DNA from: Chlorobiota bacterium
GTDB lineage: Bacteria; Bacteroidota; Ignavibacteria; OLB7
Assembly (NCBI GenBank): GCA_016710285.1
Contig: JADJXR010000001.1
Location: 3,164,501 to 3,228,500 of the forward strand
Length of the DNA stretch: 64,000 nucleotides
Direction: 5' to 3'
This document shows, piece after piece, positions 19,479 through 28,070 of this stretch (positions are counted from its first letter, which is position 1; every line of letters begins with the position of its first letter). A program made the translations under genes and the position numbers. Under the pieces are notes generated by a model. The model worked only from the letters and a program-made list of their open reading frames with translations. It was not told the DNA's origin and made no database searches.

Positions 19479-20306
19479 ATGAACCGTCCCCTTGCTTCTC
19501 TGCTGCTGTTGGGTGGAGTGTTCTTGTTGGAAGGAGCCAGCGGCCTGCTGGCGCAACGCTCGTACTCTACCGCTCCCAACCCGCTTGATCCCAACGTTCC
19601 CCGCTCGCAAATTGTTGTTGGCCCCACCGTTGGCGTAACCCGAAACTGGCACACCGGCGGCTTCCGCACTATTGATGAACCAAACTGCCCAACCTTTGAA
19701 CAAGGCGCGGGGTGGGGCGTGCTGGCGGGGCTGACTGCGGAGTATCAAACCCCGTGGAATTGGACCGTGGTGGGGCGCGTAAGCTACCAAACCCGCCCGG
19801 GTTCCTTCCGCCAATATCTTCCCGATGCCGAGGTAATACTGCCAAGCAGCCAAACCTCAACCACCCAAACTGTGCGGACCGATGCCACCATCACCTACAA
19901 CCTTGTGGCTGCCGAGCTTGCCTACAACCACCGCGTTGCACGCCTTGCAAAAGGGGTGTTCCTCAACGTGGAGGCGGGGCCAGCGTTTAGCGTTGTTCTG
20001 GGGGGAAGCAATCGGCAGGTGCAAGATTTGATCGAGCCGCAAAACGCACGGTTCGTGAACCCGGATCGGTTGCCCGAGGAGAACAACGGCCGCCGGCTGA
20101 TCCTGTTCGATGGCCAAATCCCGGGGCGGAATTCGACCCGATTCTCGATGAAAGGTGGGGTGCAGTTGGAGGTGGGCCTGTTCGGGAACGATTGGATTAT
20201 GTACCCGGGCATCTACTTCGACTACGGCCTAAGCCGCGTCACGAACAACGAGAATTGGAACCTGAACACCGCCATGTTCCAAGTGGATTTCCGCCACGCG
20301 TTCTGA
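19479..20306 (+). CDS. Outer-membrane beta-barrel protein, tandem copy 2
   Basis: A 275-residue paralogue of the preceding gene, with the same order of motifs (VGPTVGVTRNWHTGGFRTID; RQVQDLIEPQNARFVNPD; ENWNLNTAMFQVDFRHAF). The ATG at 19479 gives a compact signal peptide (LASLLLLGGVFLLEGASGLLAQ) and has a weak AAAAAAGG upstream. The C-terminal phenylalanine suits outer-membrane insertion. The gap to copy 1 is about 200 bp. Function unknown. Confidence 0.75.
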   Translation: MNRPLASLLLLGGVFLLEGASGLLAQRSYSTAPNPLDPNVPRSQIVVGPTVGVTRNWHTGGFRTIDEPNCPTFEQGAGWGVLAGLTAEYQTPWNWTVVGRVSYQTRPGSFRQYLPDAEVILPSSQTSTTQTVRTDATITYNLVAAELAYNHRVARLAKGVFLNVEAGPAFSVVLGGSNRQVQDLIEPQNARFVNPDRLPEENNGRRLILFDGQIPGRNSTRFSMKGGVQLEVGLFGNDWIMYPGIYFDYGLSRVTNNENWNLNTAMFQVDFRHAF

Positions 20307-20420
20307 TCCGCCGTGGCGCGGTGTCAGGGTGGTGAACATGGGGGAGTGGGTGGCGTGCCCTATTTGGCAAGCCGCCACCGTGCGCCGGAAACAATCATCA
20401 ATCATCTCTCCATTTCTACA

Positions 20421-21206
20421 ATGAACACGTTTCTTCGCTTGCTTTCTGTTTGGATTGCTGCCACGGCAGCCGCCATTGCCCAAGCACCCTCGGGTGATAT
20501 TCCCCTTTGCGATCCGCCGATGCCACGGTGGCACGTTGGGCCAACGAGCGCGCTGCTGCTGAACTCACACCCCGGGGCCAACGGAGCGGGAAACCCCGGG
20601 GAGCCGGAACAACGGATGGGGTTCGCCCTGGGAATCGGGGCGGGGTATGACCTTACCAGCGAATTCGAAATCAGCGGGCGATTGGAGTACCGCTCGATGC
20701 CCGGGCGGGTGGTGTATCCCGTGGAATCATTCATTATTCTACCAAGCAGTGTTGAACCGCACCTCTTGGTGGTGACAACCACAACCGACATCCCTCAATT
20801 TCGTGCAGTTGATCTTGCGCTATCGGCTGCGTTCAAGCCTCGTTTGTTGAGGCGGTTGTCGGGGATGGTGGCTGTGGGGGCGTTCCTCCGCAGTGCGCTG
20901 GAAGGAACGCACTCCCAGTTTATTGATTTCCCTGATGGAGGCAAGCCGATCAATCCCGCAGGATTTCCAACCGAGCACAACGGGCAGCGATTGATCCTGA
21001 AGCCATACCAAGAAATTTCGGATTTGAACAAGGTGGGGGGTGGAGTTACTGGGGGAATCGGGGTTCAGTATCGCTACGGCAGCACCCGAATCATTCCGGC
21101 AATTTGGTACGACCACTCCCTAACGAACGTCACCAGCAGCGCGGAAGAAGATGGCTGGCGCGTGCACTCGCTGGCGTTTCGGGTGGATGTTCGGATGGAG
21201 TTGTAA
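20421..21206 (+). CDS. Outer-membrane beta-barrel protein, tandem copy 3
   Basis: A 261-residue diverged member of the tandem family. The signal peptide runs to IAQAPSG. Barrel-like strands with GRLEYRSMPGR echo the RICYDTRPG and RVSYQTRPG positions of copies 1 and 2, and it ends SLAFRVDVRMEL. Its last 99 bp are almost identical to those of copy 4. The ATG at 20421 fits the signal peptide; earlier in-frame ATGs do not. Function unknown. Confidence 0.72.
   Translation: MNTFLRLLSVWIAATAAAIAQAPSGDIPLCDPPMPRWHVGPTSALLLNSHPGANGAGNPGEPEQRMGFALGIGAGYDLTSEFEISGRLEYRSMPGRVVYPVESFIILPSSVEPHLLVVTTTTDIPQFRAVDLALSAAFKPRLLRRLSGMVAVGAFLRSALEGTHSQFIDFPDGGKPINPAGFPTEHNGQRLILKPYQEISDLNKVGGGVTGGIGVQYRYGSTRIIPAIWYDHSLTNVTSSAEEDGWRVHSLAFRVDVRMEL
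21108..21206. repeat. 99-bp 3' end nearly identical to 21938-22036
   Basis: From YDHSLTNVTSS to the stop codon, barrel copies 3 and 4 match at 98 of 99 bases (G/C difference at 21124), and the identity ends exactly at the stop codon. Upstream sequence is far more diverged. Confidence 0.85.
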
Positions 21207-21232
21207 ACCAAGCATCATCAACAAAAAAATCT

Positions 21233-22036
21233 ATGAAACAGTTACTTCTTTCAGCCTTGCTTCTCTGCTTCGGAAGCACCTCCATGATGGTGGCGCAGAG
21301 TGATGTGGGGAAGGAACTCACCGATCCCCCAAAGCCAGCATTCGTTCTGGGGATCACTGGCGGGTTGCTCCGCAGCAGCCACACCGGTGGGGGAATCACC
21401 GGCGGTGCCGACACCATCCGAACCGTTGCCGTGGGGAAGGTGGGGTTCAGCGTGGGGTTGGTTGCGGAGCAATCGTTCGGCCAATGGTTGAGCTTGGGCG
21501 GACGCTTGGAATACCGGTCCATGCCCGGTGCCATCTACCAAGCTCCCCCTGGCGTTGAAGTGCTTCTTCCCGAATCTGGCGTAATGGTGATTGACACCGT
21601 TACCACCTCCATTCTGGAGTATCAGAATCTGAGTGCGGAGCTTACGGCGGTTGCCCGCCCGCTGCAGCTGGCCAGCGGAGTGACGCTGCTGTGCGGGGCC
21701 GGAGCTTCAATCGCCACACCCCTGAATGGGAAACGAACCCGCTACCGTGGCCACGTCAGCTACCCACAAAGCACGCCGTTGGAGGAAGCCGCCGCAGCGC
21801 AGCAGGAGGGGGGAAATCATGCAATGCTAAGCAATGAGGAGCCGCTCCCGATGCTTCAAGATTTCCGCTTCGGCGTTGTTGGCACGGTTGGGGTTCGGCT
21901 TGAATGTGGCGGGACCTCCATCACCCCCAACATCAGCTACGACCACTCCCTAACCAACGTCACCAGCAGCGCGGAAGAAGATGGCTGGCGCGTGCACTCG
22001 CTGGCGTTTCGGGTGGATGTTCGGATGGAGTTGTAA
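21233..22036 (+). CDS. Outer-membrane beta-barrel protein, tandem copy 4
   Basis: A 267-residue fourth member of the tandem family. The start at 21233 gives the signal peptide MKQLLLSALLLCFGSTSMMVAQ. Contains GGRLEYRSMPGAIYQ and the same C-terminus as copy 3 (SLAFRVDVRMEL). Only 26 bp separate it from copy 3, so the two are probably co-transcribed. An outer-membrane location is inferred from the strand pattern; role unknown. Confidence 0.72.
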   Translation: MKQLLLSALLLCFGSTSMMVAQSDVGKELTDPPKPAFVLGITGGLLRSSHTGGGITGGADTIRTVAVGKVGFSVGLVAEQSFGQWLSLGGRLEYRSMPGAIYQAPPGVEVLLPESGVMVIDTVTTSILEYQNLSAELTAVARPLQLASGVTLLCGAGASIATPLNGKRTRYRGHVSYPQSTPLEEAAAAQQEGGNHAMLSNEEPLPMLQDFRFGVVGTVGVRLECGGTSITPNISYDHSLTNVTSSAEEDGWRVHSLAFRVDVRMEL

Positions 22037-22180
22037 GGCCGGATTAAAAGGCCAGATTGAAAGACGGGATTGAAAAGTAGGATTGAAAGGGGAGCGGGGC
22101 ATCGCATCGGCCAACCGTTACGAGCTGAGGAGTTGAGCGAGGCGATACCGTCCCCTTTTCGTTCTGCTTTTGCTTTAGGG

Positions 22181-22210
22181 GGGAGGGCATATCATCAGGT
22201 ATGCCCTCCC
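22181..22210. terminator. Hairpin between convergent genes
   Basis: GGGAGGGCATA (22181-22191) pairs with TATGCCCTCCC (22200-22210) around an 8-base loop. There is no clear T tract on either side. It lies between the last barrel gene and the convergent dioxygenase-like gene. Confidence 0.55.
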
Positions 22211-22225
22211 TTGCTGTTTGCGTTC

Positions 22226-23257
22226 TCACAACCCCGTCATCACCTTACTCTGTTTGAACTCCCCGCTGCCGTTGCTGACGGTAAGTTGGAACAGGTAGTT
22301 CCCTGCCGGAAGCTGCTCGCTTTTTTGCCAAGAGATGGCATGGTCGCCCGCCTCCAATCCACCACCATACACGCTTGCCACTTTTTTCCCGGATAGATCG
22401 AACACCTCAAGGTTCACCTGCGAGGCTTGCGCCAGATTGAAGTGGAATGCGGTTGCTCCATGGAACGGATTCGGGGAGTTCTGCTGAAGTTTGAATTGCC
22501 CTCCGGTCTCCGGCTCAAGGTTGATAACCCCCGATTTCGGCGCGTTCATGCCAACGGTCAGGGTTCCAATGTAGCCACCGGTGGCGGCGTTTTCGGTGAT
22601 GGTCAGCATCTCATACTGCGTGTTGCTCATGTCGCTAAAGATGCCGTCGGCGGCGTTGGTTGTGCTGTTCTGTCCTTTCTCAACATACAGCGGAGTTTTG
22701 TACACCGCTTCGGTGATGGCTTCGGGGAAGGCCATTTGGCTGGTGGCACTCAGCACCGAGTTTAGGAAGACCTCAAAATGGATATGCGTTGCGCGCCCGT
22801 TGTACCAGCCTGGATAGACCGTGTGGAACTCCACTTGGCCATTGCTGTCGGTCAGCTGAATCCCCCGCATGAAGGTCTGCCCCACGGTGTTGACCCCTGG
22901 CTGCTGGAAACCGGAATAGACCCCATCTTTATTGGTCTGCCAAATATCCACCCGTGCGTTCGCGATTGGTCGGCAGTCATCGTTGATGTTCACAATCGTT
23001 AGGCGAATTGTTAGTGGCATTCCGGGCAGCCCTTCGGTGATGTCTTGGCGGAATTTGGTGGAGTCTTTGCTCAGGTCCAACGGGTAGGGGCCTCGGGTTT
23101 CTTGGGGGATCAACACACAGTCGGCTCCGGACGGAAGTGCGGCCTTGCCCGTTGGTGCGGTGTTCGTTTGTGGCGTGTCGGCGCAGGCTACCGGCAACGG
23201 CAATACCACGCTGGCGCTTGCCACCCCAACGGCTTTCAGAAATTCGCTTCGTTTCAT
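22226..23257 (-). CDS. Intradiol ring-cleavage dioxygenase-like T9SS protein
   Basis: A 343-residue protein. An N-terminal signal (MKRSEFLKAVGVASASVVL) resembles a Tat/Sec hybrid. An intradiol-dioxygenase beta-sandwich follows: TRGPYPLD, ARVDIWQTNKDGVYSGF, FMRGIQLTDSNGQVEFHTV and PGWYNGRATHIHFEV. The last holds the Tyr and two His expected to bind non-heme iron(III); the second Tyr ligand would lie in the GPYP segment. About 75 extra residues form a T9SS sorting domain (SPNPFHGATAFHFNL; LPAGNYLFQLTVSNGSGE). The family opens catechol-type rings with O2, but secreted members are poorly known, so substrate and activity are unproven. The start at 23257 fits the signal peptide. Confidence 0.82.
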   Translation of the reverse strand: MKRSEFLKAVGVASASVVLPLPVACADTPQTNTAPTGKAALPSGADCVLIPQETRGPYPLDLSKDSTKFRQDITEGLPGMPLTIRLTIVNINDDCRPIANARVDIWQTNKDGVYSGFQQPGVNTVGQTFMRGIQLTDSNGQVEFHTVYPGWYNGRATHIHFEVFLNSVLSATSQMAFPEAITEAVYKTPLYVEKGQNSTTNAADGIFSDMSNTQYEMLTITENAATGGYIGTLTVGMNAPKSGVINLEPETGGQFKLQQNSPNPFHGATAFHFNLAQASQVNLEVFDLSGKKVASVYGGGLEAGDHAISWQKSEQLPAGNYLFQLTVSNGSGEFKQSKVMTGL

Positions 23258-23671
23258 GGTTGTTGGTTGGATTAACTGTGAGTTCCCGGCGTGCTGCGTT
23301 GGTTCGGATGTGTGCAGCAACCGCGTAATCGAAATGAGGGGGCTGCCTGCAGTTCGGTCACGGAAAAATATGTAATAAATGCCGCAGGTATAGGTCCACC
23401 AGGGCAATCTGCCTTGATTCTTCGAAGAAGATTTTTCCCGCCGCTGTTACTTCTCACTACCTGACGCAAACCGTGGGGATCGTTATTTTCATTCTTAGTG
23501 ATTGATGGACGCTGCCGGTCTGTCACTATACTATCACCATATACTATCACCATACTGTGGTGAATCGTCAACGCGGTGGTTCATCATGGCAATGGATGAT
23601 ATGGGGAATGGCGATTGGCAATCGCGCAAGTGAAGGGGGGATTTCCGCGAACGCTTTCCAATGAGAGAACT
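23258..23671. other. Divergent intergenic region before dxs
   Basis: About 410 bases separating the dioxygenase-like gene (minus) from dxs (plus); it must carry both promoters. A perfect tandem 13-bp repeat (ATACTATCACCAT at 23528-23540 and 23541-23553) lies 119 bases before the dxs start. No TPP or other riboswitch core is recognisable. Confidence 0.55.
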
Positions 23672-25645
23672 ATGGCTTCCTCCGTTCAGCCGCTTGTCAA
23701 CATCAACAACTATCCGTTGCTGAAGCTGATTGATTCCCCGCACGATCTGCGGCGGCTTGACCCAACGCAATTGCGCCAGGTCTGCGCCGATGTGCGCAAC
23801 TACATGATTGATGTCATCACGCAAGTTGGCGGGCATTTTGGGGCCGGGCTTGGCGTGGTGGAGCTGACGGTGGCCGCCCACTACGCCTTCAACACCCCAA
23901 AGGATAAGCTGGTGTTCGACACCGGGCACCAGGGCTACCCCCACAAAATCTTGACCGGGCGGAAGGAACGCCTGCATACCATTCGCCAAAAAGGGGGGCT
24001 AAGCCCTTTCCTGAAACAGGAGGAGAGTGAGTACGACATCTTCGGCGCGGGCCACGCAACCACCTCTATCTCCGCCGCGCTTGGCCTTGCCGCCGCTCGC
24101 GACCTGAAAGGGGAGGATAACCACGTGGTTGCCATCATTGGCGACGGGGCAATGACCGGCGGAATGGCCTACGAGGCCATGAACAACTGCGGCCTGCAGA
24201 AGCGCCGGATCATCGTGGTGCTGAACGATAACCGGATGTCCATCGCGCCGAACGTCTGGGCCATTAGCAATTACTTCACGCAGATTGCGCAAACCACCAT
24301 CGCCCAAAAAATCCGTGGCCGTGTGTGGGACCTTACCGGCGAAATGGGAAACTGGGGCGACCGCTTCCGCCGCCTTGCTTCGCGGATTGAAAACGGGGTG
24401 CGTGCGGTGATTACTCCAGGCATTTTGTTCGAGGCACTTGGCTTCCATTACTTCGGTCCCGAGAATGGCCACAACGTCACCAAGCTGGTGGATCTGTTCA
24501 ACTTCGCAAAGGGGATTGACGGCCCGGTGCTGCTCCACGTCACCACCGAAAAAGGGAAAGGATTTGCCCCTGCCGAGGCCGACACGGCGCAGCGGTTGCA
24601 CGCGCTTGGCGGCCCCACCGATAAAATCACCGGCAAGGCCATTGCCCAGCCAAACAGCGGCGCGCCAAAGCCACCAAAGTGGCAAGTGGTGTTCGGCCAG
24701 GCGTTGGTGGAACTTGCCCGCCAGAACCCCAGGATTGTTGGCATCACCGCCGCCATGCCCGACGGAACCAGTCTGGACCTTCTGCAAAAAGCCTTGCCGA
24801 ACCAGTTCTTCGACGTTGGCATTGCCGAGGAACACGCCGTGACGTTTGCGGCGGGAATGGCGGTGGAGGGGGCAATCCCAGTGGTGGCGATTTACAGCAC
24901 CTTCCTGCAGCGTGGGTTCGACCAAATCGTCCACGATTGCGCGTTGCAGCATCTTCCGGTGATCTTCGCAATGGACCGCGCCGGAATCGCCGGGAACGAC
25001 GGCCCAACCCACCACGGCGCGTTGGACATCAGCTACCTTCGGATTATCCAGGACATCGTGGTGATGGCACCAAAAGATGAGCAGGAGCTTCGCGACATGC
25101 TTTTCACCGCCGTCAACCACAAGGGGGGACCGATTGCCTTCCGCTACCCGCGTGGCGAGGGCTACGGCGTGCCGGTGCGGAAGGAGTTCCAGCAGATCCC
25201 AATCGGAAAAGCGGAGACGATGCGGGCCGGGCGCGACGTTGCAATCCTTGCCATTGGCGACATGGCGTGGCGCGCGCACCAGGTCGCCGAGCTTCTGCAA
25301 TCCACCGACGGCATCAGCTGCGAGGTGGTGAATGCCCGATTTGCCAAACCGCTGGACACCGCCATGATTGACGACATCTGCACCCGATTCGACAAAGTGG
25401 TGACGCTGGAAAACAACGTGGTGGCCGGCGGCTTTGGAAGCGCGGTGTTGGAGTACGTGGCAACGCAGCCCTACCATGAGAAGGTCAACATCAAAGTTCA
25501 CGGCTTGCCCGCCAACACGTTCGTGGAGCATGGCAACAGCGAGGACCTGTTAGCCGAGCTGAATCTGATGCCGGAGGGAATCGCCGACGTGGTGCGGGAG
25601 TTCATCGGGTTGCCGCACGGAGTTGGCCATCTTGTGTCAGTCTGA
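23672..25645 (+). CDS. dxs: 1-deoxy-D-xylulose-5-phosphate synthase
   Basis: First enzyme of the MEP isoprenoid pathway: it condenses pyruvate and glyceraldehyde 3-phosphate to DXP using thiamine diphosphate, in the cytoplasm. 657 residues, near the usual 620-640. Seen: GGHFGAGLGVVELTVA and FDTGHQGYPHKILTGR, the thiamine-binding GDGAMTGGMAYEAMNN (about 157-172), the catalytic IAEEHAVTFAAGMA in the pyrimidine-binding domain, and a transketolase C-terminal domain. The ATG at 23672 starts at the conserved NYPLLKLIDSP region; an upstream start at 23615 would add 19 residues without family support. dxr and ispF are also in this window but not adjacent. Confidence 0.95.
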   Translation: MASSVQPLVNINNYPLLKLIDSPHDLRRLDPTQLRQVCADVRNYMIDVITQVGGHFGAGLGVVELTVAAHYAFNTPKDKLVFDTGHQGYPHKILTGRKERLHTIRQKGGLSPFLKQEESEYDIFGAGHATTSISAALGLAAARDLKGEDNHVVAIIGDGAMTGGMAYEAMNNCGLQKRRIIVVLNDNRMSIAPNVWAISNYFTQIAQTTIAQKIRGRVWDLTGEMGNWGDRFRRLASRIENGVRAVITPGILFEALGFHYFGPENGHNVTKLVDLFNFAKGIDGPVLLHVTTEKGKGFAPAEADTAQRLHALGGPTDKITGKAIAQPNSGAPKPPKWQVVFGQALVELARQNPRIVGITAAMPDGTSLDLLQKALPNQFFDVGIAEEHAVTFAAGMAVEGAIPVVAIYSTFLQRGFDQIVHDCALQHLPVIFAMDRAGIAGNDGPTHHGALDISYLRIIQDIVVMAPKDEQELRDMLFTAVNHKGGPIAFRYPRGEGYGVPVRKEFQQIPIGKAETMRAGRDVAILAIGDMAWRAHQVAELLQSTDGISCEVVNARFAKPLDTAMIDDICTRFDKVVTLENNVVAGGFGSAVLEYVATQPYHEKVNIKVHGLPANTFVEHGNSEDLLAELNLMPEGIADVVREFIGLPHGVGHLVSV

Positions 25646-25710
25646 GAACAATGTTGTAAAGAGGGGGGGGAAGAGACTATTTTTGCGCTCCCTTTTAAGA
25701 AAAGGGCGTT

Positions 25711-25782
25711 GATTCCGTAGCTCAGCGGTAGAGCATCTGACTTTTAATCAGAGGGTCTTGGGTTCGAGTCCCAACGGAATCA
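25711..25782 (+). tRNA. tRNA-Lys (anticodon TTT)
   Basis: A 72-nt cloverleaf: acceptor GATTCCG/CGGAATC with discriminator A, D-arm GCTCAGCGGTAGAGC, anticodon stem TCTGA/TCAGA around CTTTTAA (TTT at 25743-25745), and T-arm with GGTTCGAGTCC. CCA is not encoded. Its last 14 bases plus one more recur at 28678-28692, marking an integration site. Confidence 0.96.
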
Positions 25783-25783
25783 C
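25769..25783. repeat. Candidate attachment site (tRNA-Lys 3' end)
   Basis: TCCCAACGGAATCAC covers the 3' part of the tRNA T-arm and acceptor stem plus one base. The same 15 bases recur in direct orientation at 28678-28692, as expected for attL/attR of an element integrated in a tRNA gene. Confidence 0.65.
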
Positions 25784-25787
25784 TCAA

Positions 25788-25820
25788 GGGAATCGGCAAT
25801 CGCCGATTCCCTTTGTTTTT
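25788..25820 (+). terminator. Terminator after tRNA-Lys
   Basis: GGGAATCGGC (25788-25797) pairs with GCCGATTCCC (25802-25811) around a 4-base loop, followed by TTTGTTTTT. Confidence 0.88.
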
Positions 25821-25889
25821 GCTCCTTGGATAGGGGGAGCTCTCCAATCCCAAACAACGCCAATCAGCATTCGCATTGAAAACGCTGTA

Positions 25890-25924
25890 GGGCTGTAGTA
25901 ACTACTACAGCCCCACGCTTTTTT
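25890..25924. terminator. Hairpin with T6 downstream of the island operon
   Basis: GGGCTGTAGT (25890-25899) pairs with ACTACAGCCC (25904-25913); six T follow at 25919-25924 on the plus strand. On the minus strand the stem is followed by a GCGTTTT tail. It lies about 175 bases after the stop of the minus-strand island operon. Confidence 0.65.
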
Positions 25925-26097
25925 AGCTGTGCGCTACTATTCCTGATAGATCCAGAGCTTTTTATACTCAATGCAAAATGGTTTATGAAATTCTTCATAG
26001 AGAAATGCACTCTACCCTTTAATGGTTCCACCCTTTGACTTTGCATAAGGTGAATTGATTGTTATGATTGTCTCCAATAATTTAAACACCTCTCACT

Positions 26098-26730
26098 TCA
26101 CATGTCTTTTAATCTTTCTTCTTTTTTAAATTTATCTTTTGCATTCATTACGGTTAAATTCATAAAAGATATTTCCACTCCACGAATGTTGTTTCCTGTT
26201 TTGCAATTGATAGTAATAGATATATTTTTTGATTTATAATCCCAATAAGAATATAGATAAGCATCTGAAGACAAGTCTTCATCCCAAATTTCTTGATCGT
26301 TATCACGAATTTCTCTCAGAATAGTAAGCCATTTAAATGAATCTGGTTTAGGATTGCCGTATTTTGTCTTAAGCAGTTCTCTTAAATTTTCCCAACGATC
26401 AATTGCTTGAGCACCTTCTAAGTCATATTTAACATTTATATAGTAGATTCTGTTTTTAAAAAAACCAACAATCCATCGTTCGGCAGAAAAGCCAGCATAT
26501 TGGCCGCCTGAATATTCTAGAACGGAAATATTAGTATCGTTATTTCCATTTTCATCCTTTCCATGCCGGTTTTCTTTAAATTGAATTTTTTCAACAGAAT
26601 CTAAAACTTTCCGTACTTCATCTACACCTGCATTCCATGGAATGCCGAGAAATAACGGAGGGGATTTTTTCTGCGCATTTACTGGGCAAATCGCTATAAT
26701 CAAAATAAAACATATTAGAGTTGCTTTCAC
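26098..26730 (-). CDS. Secreted hypothetical protein, island operon gene 3
   Basis: A 210-residue AT-rich gene product I do not recognise. The GTG at 26730 is chosen because it follows a strong GAAGGAGGATTAGC ribosome site and opens a clean signal peptide (VKATLICFILIIAICPVNAQ); longer in-frame readings have no support. The mature part is charged and aromatic-rich (FLGIPWNAGVDEVRKVLDS; IYYINVKYDLEG; LLKTKYGNPKPDSFKW). The pattern of a small periplasmic domain beginning F-G-I-P-W resembles short secreted proteins that track trinucleotide-like repeats of strand and helix, but no family is claimed. It is one base from the stop of the gene before it, so the two are translationally linked. Confidence 0.7.
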   Translation of the reverse strand: MKATLICFILIIAICPVNAQKKSPPLFLGIPWNAGVDEVRKVLDSVEKIQFKENRHGKDENGNNDTNISVLEYSGGQYAGFSAERWIVGFFKNRIYYINVKYDLEGAQAIDRWENLRELLKTKYGNPKPDSFKWLTILREIRDNDQEIWDEDLSSDAYLYSYWDYKSKNISITINCKTGNNIRGVEISFMNLTVMNAKDKFKKEERLKDM

Positions 26731-26731
26731 G

Positions 26732-26992
26732 CTAATCCTCCTTCGGTTGGTTAAGGTTTGCCGAACAGTTGCAATAGCTTCGATCAACGTAGGTTTTATT
26801 TCCGCTGGATGCGTAGTAATAGCATCCTCCTTTAGGGCCGGTGTAGAGCGTGTGGCCATTATAGGTTCCGCACGTCCATTCCGTCTGGCCAGCGTGTGGG
26901 TCTGCCGAGTTTGCTGGGTCATCCGCAGATGTGGATTGATTGCAGCCTGCAATCAGGAGAACTCCAATGAGTAGTGAGAAAATTGTTTTCAT
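26732..26992 (-). CDS. Small lipoprotein with PBCV-adaptor-like motif
   Basis: An 86-residue lipoprotein: signal MKTIFSLLIGVLLIAGC with lipobox Cys at 17, a short disordered linker, then a compact Cys/Tyr/Gly-rich segment (HTLYTGPKGGCYYYASSG and NKTYVDRSYC). The TGPKGG..YY...GNKTYV pattern resembles the small basic adaptor motif first noted in chlorella-virus proteins and seen in many bacterial proteins; its function is unknown. The start is coupled to the preceding gene by an ATGA overlap (26989-26992). Likely anchored in the envelope. AT-rich like its neighbours. Confidence 0.75.
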   Translation of the reverse strand: MKTIFSLLIGVLLIAGCNQSTSADDPANSADPHAGQTEWTCGTYNGHTLYTGPKGGCYYYASSGNKTYVDRSYCNCSANLNQPKED

Positions 26993-27795
26993 AGTTGAGT
27001 TGCTTGTTTGTATGCTAACAGTGCTTGAGCAAATGGTTCTGCGCATCCCGGAGCAGAACAGTAAATAGATTCCTGGTATTTATTCCCCACGCTGATTTCG
27101 AGAAAATCATACCGTAGAACAGGAATCTGCTTATTATCCTTCATACGTTTGTCAGGTCCACCACTCTTATTTACATATTTCCAAGTTTGACCAACTACGG
27201 GTGCATCCTTTGGAATAAAAAATCCATCTTCAATGAAATCTTGAGTTCTTGCTTTTATTTGAACATCAGAGTATTCTAAGCGTAACCATTGGCCGGAAAT
27301 ACGAGTAATCATACAATCTGGTAGAAAGTATAATGGTGGACTGGTTTGGAAACCAAAGACTTTAATATTTAAATGAATTTTAGAAAGAAAGCCAATAACG
27401 TTACCTACAACAGCACCGGCAGATTTACGACTTACTAAGCTGCCTGCACCAGCATTCCGTTTGCTTTCCTGCTGAGTAATGTTTTTTGAAGAAGTTTGCT
27501 CGTGAATCTTTTGGCTTTTTGCAACTCCTGCAAATGCTTCCATTAATTTGAGGTAATTAGCGTCTTCAGCCAGTGATGGATCGTATGATAAAGTTAGACG
27601 ATTGGCGTTCTTATCCTTAATGAAAATTATCCATACGAGAATAGGACCACCTATGATGACAAGAATCGTCAATGGAATTTTAATTACCGGAACAAGTGCG
27701 GCGATGATGATTGCAGGAAACCATCCTACTGCATACAGCAGCCAGCGTCGAGCTTTCTTTCTGTTAAGTTGTTCAAGTGCTTCTTGTGTTAGCAT
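26989..27795 (-). CDS. Two-helix membrane protein, island operon gene 1
   Basis: A 268-residue protein, start at the ATG at 27795. A basic N-terminus (LNRKKARRW) is followed by two closely spaced membrane helices (about residues 18-56; WLLYAVGWFPAIIIAALVPV and IPLTILVIIGGPILVWIIFI) and a soluble domain of ~200 residues. Near its C-terminus is the block VGQTWKYVNKSGGPDKRMKD followed by NKQIPVLRYDFLEI. I recall this pattern from several uncharacterised bacterial proteins, and it suggests a small beta-rich domain. First gene of the AT-rich operon; overlaps the lipoprotein gene by four bases. Function unknown. Confidence 0.72.
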   Translation of the reverse strand: MLTQEALEQLNRKKARRWLLYAVGWFPAIIIAALVPVIKIPLTILVIIGGPILVWIIFIKDKNANRLTLSYDPSLAEDANYLKLMEAFAGVAKSQKIHEQTSSKNITQQESKRNAGAGSLVSRKSAGAVVGNVIGFLSKIHLNIKVFGFQTSPPLYFLPDCMITRISGQWLRLEYSDVQIKARTQDFIEDGFFIPKDAPVVGQTWKYVNKSGGPDKRMKDNKQIPVLRYDFLEISVGNKYQESIYCSAPGCAEPFAQALLAYKQATQL

Positions 27796-28070
27796 AATTG
27801 GTAGGAGTAGAAAATGGAGGTTTGACCGGATAATCTCAAAGTTTTTCGCTGAATCTTCGTTGATCCTTGATAAGTTAGGTGGATAGTGAGATGCTCGTAA
27901 GCGTGTATGCACTCACTGTGGTAGCAACACGGCGAAAATATGCCAACGCCAACAACAAAACCAACTGGAAAATGAGTCTATAGTCTGTATTGGCGAGGGA
28001 AGTGGCCAACCGGGCGGCCTATGTGGTTAATGCCTGAGTGAGCCGCTGTGCAATCATAGCCACCACAGCA

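Noticed and set aside
23258..23671. TPP riboswitch upstream of dxs
   Set aside because: The conserved CTGAGA and ACCTGATC-type elements are not found.
23999..25531. A 510-codon open frame antisense to dxs
   Set aside because: A shadow of a well-conserved gene caused by high GC at third positions; the translation has no recognisable domain.
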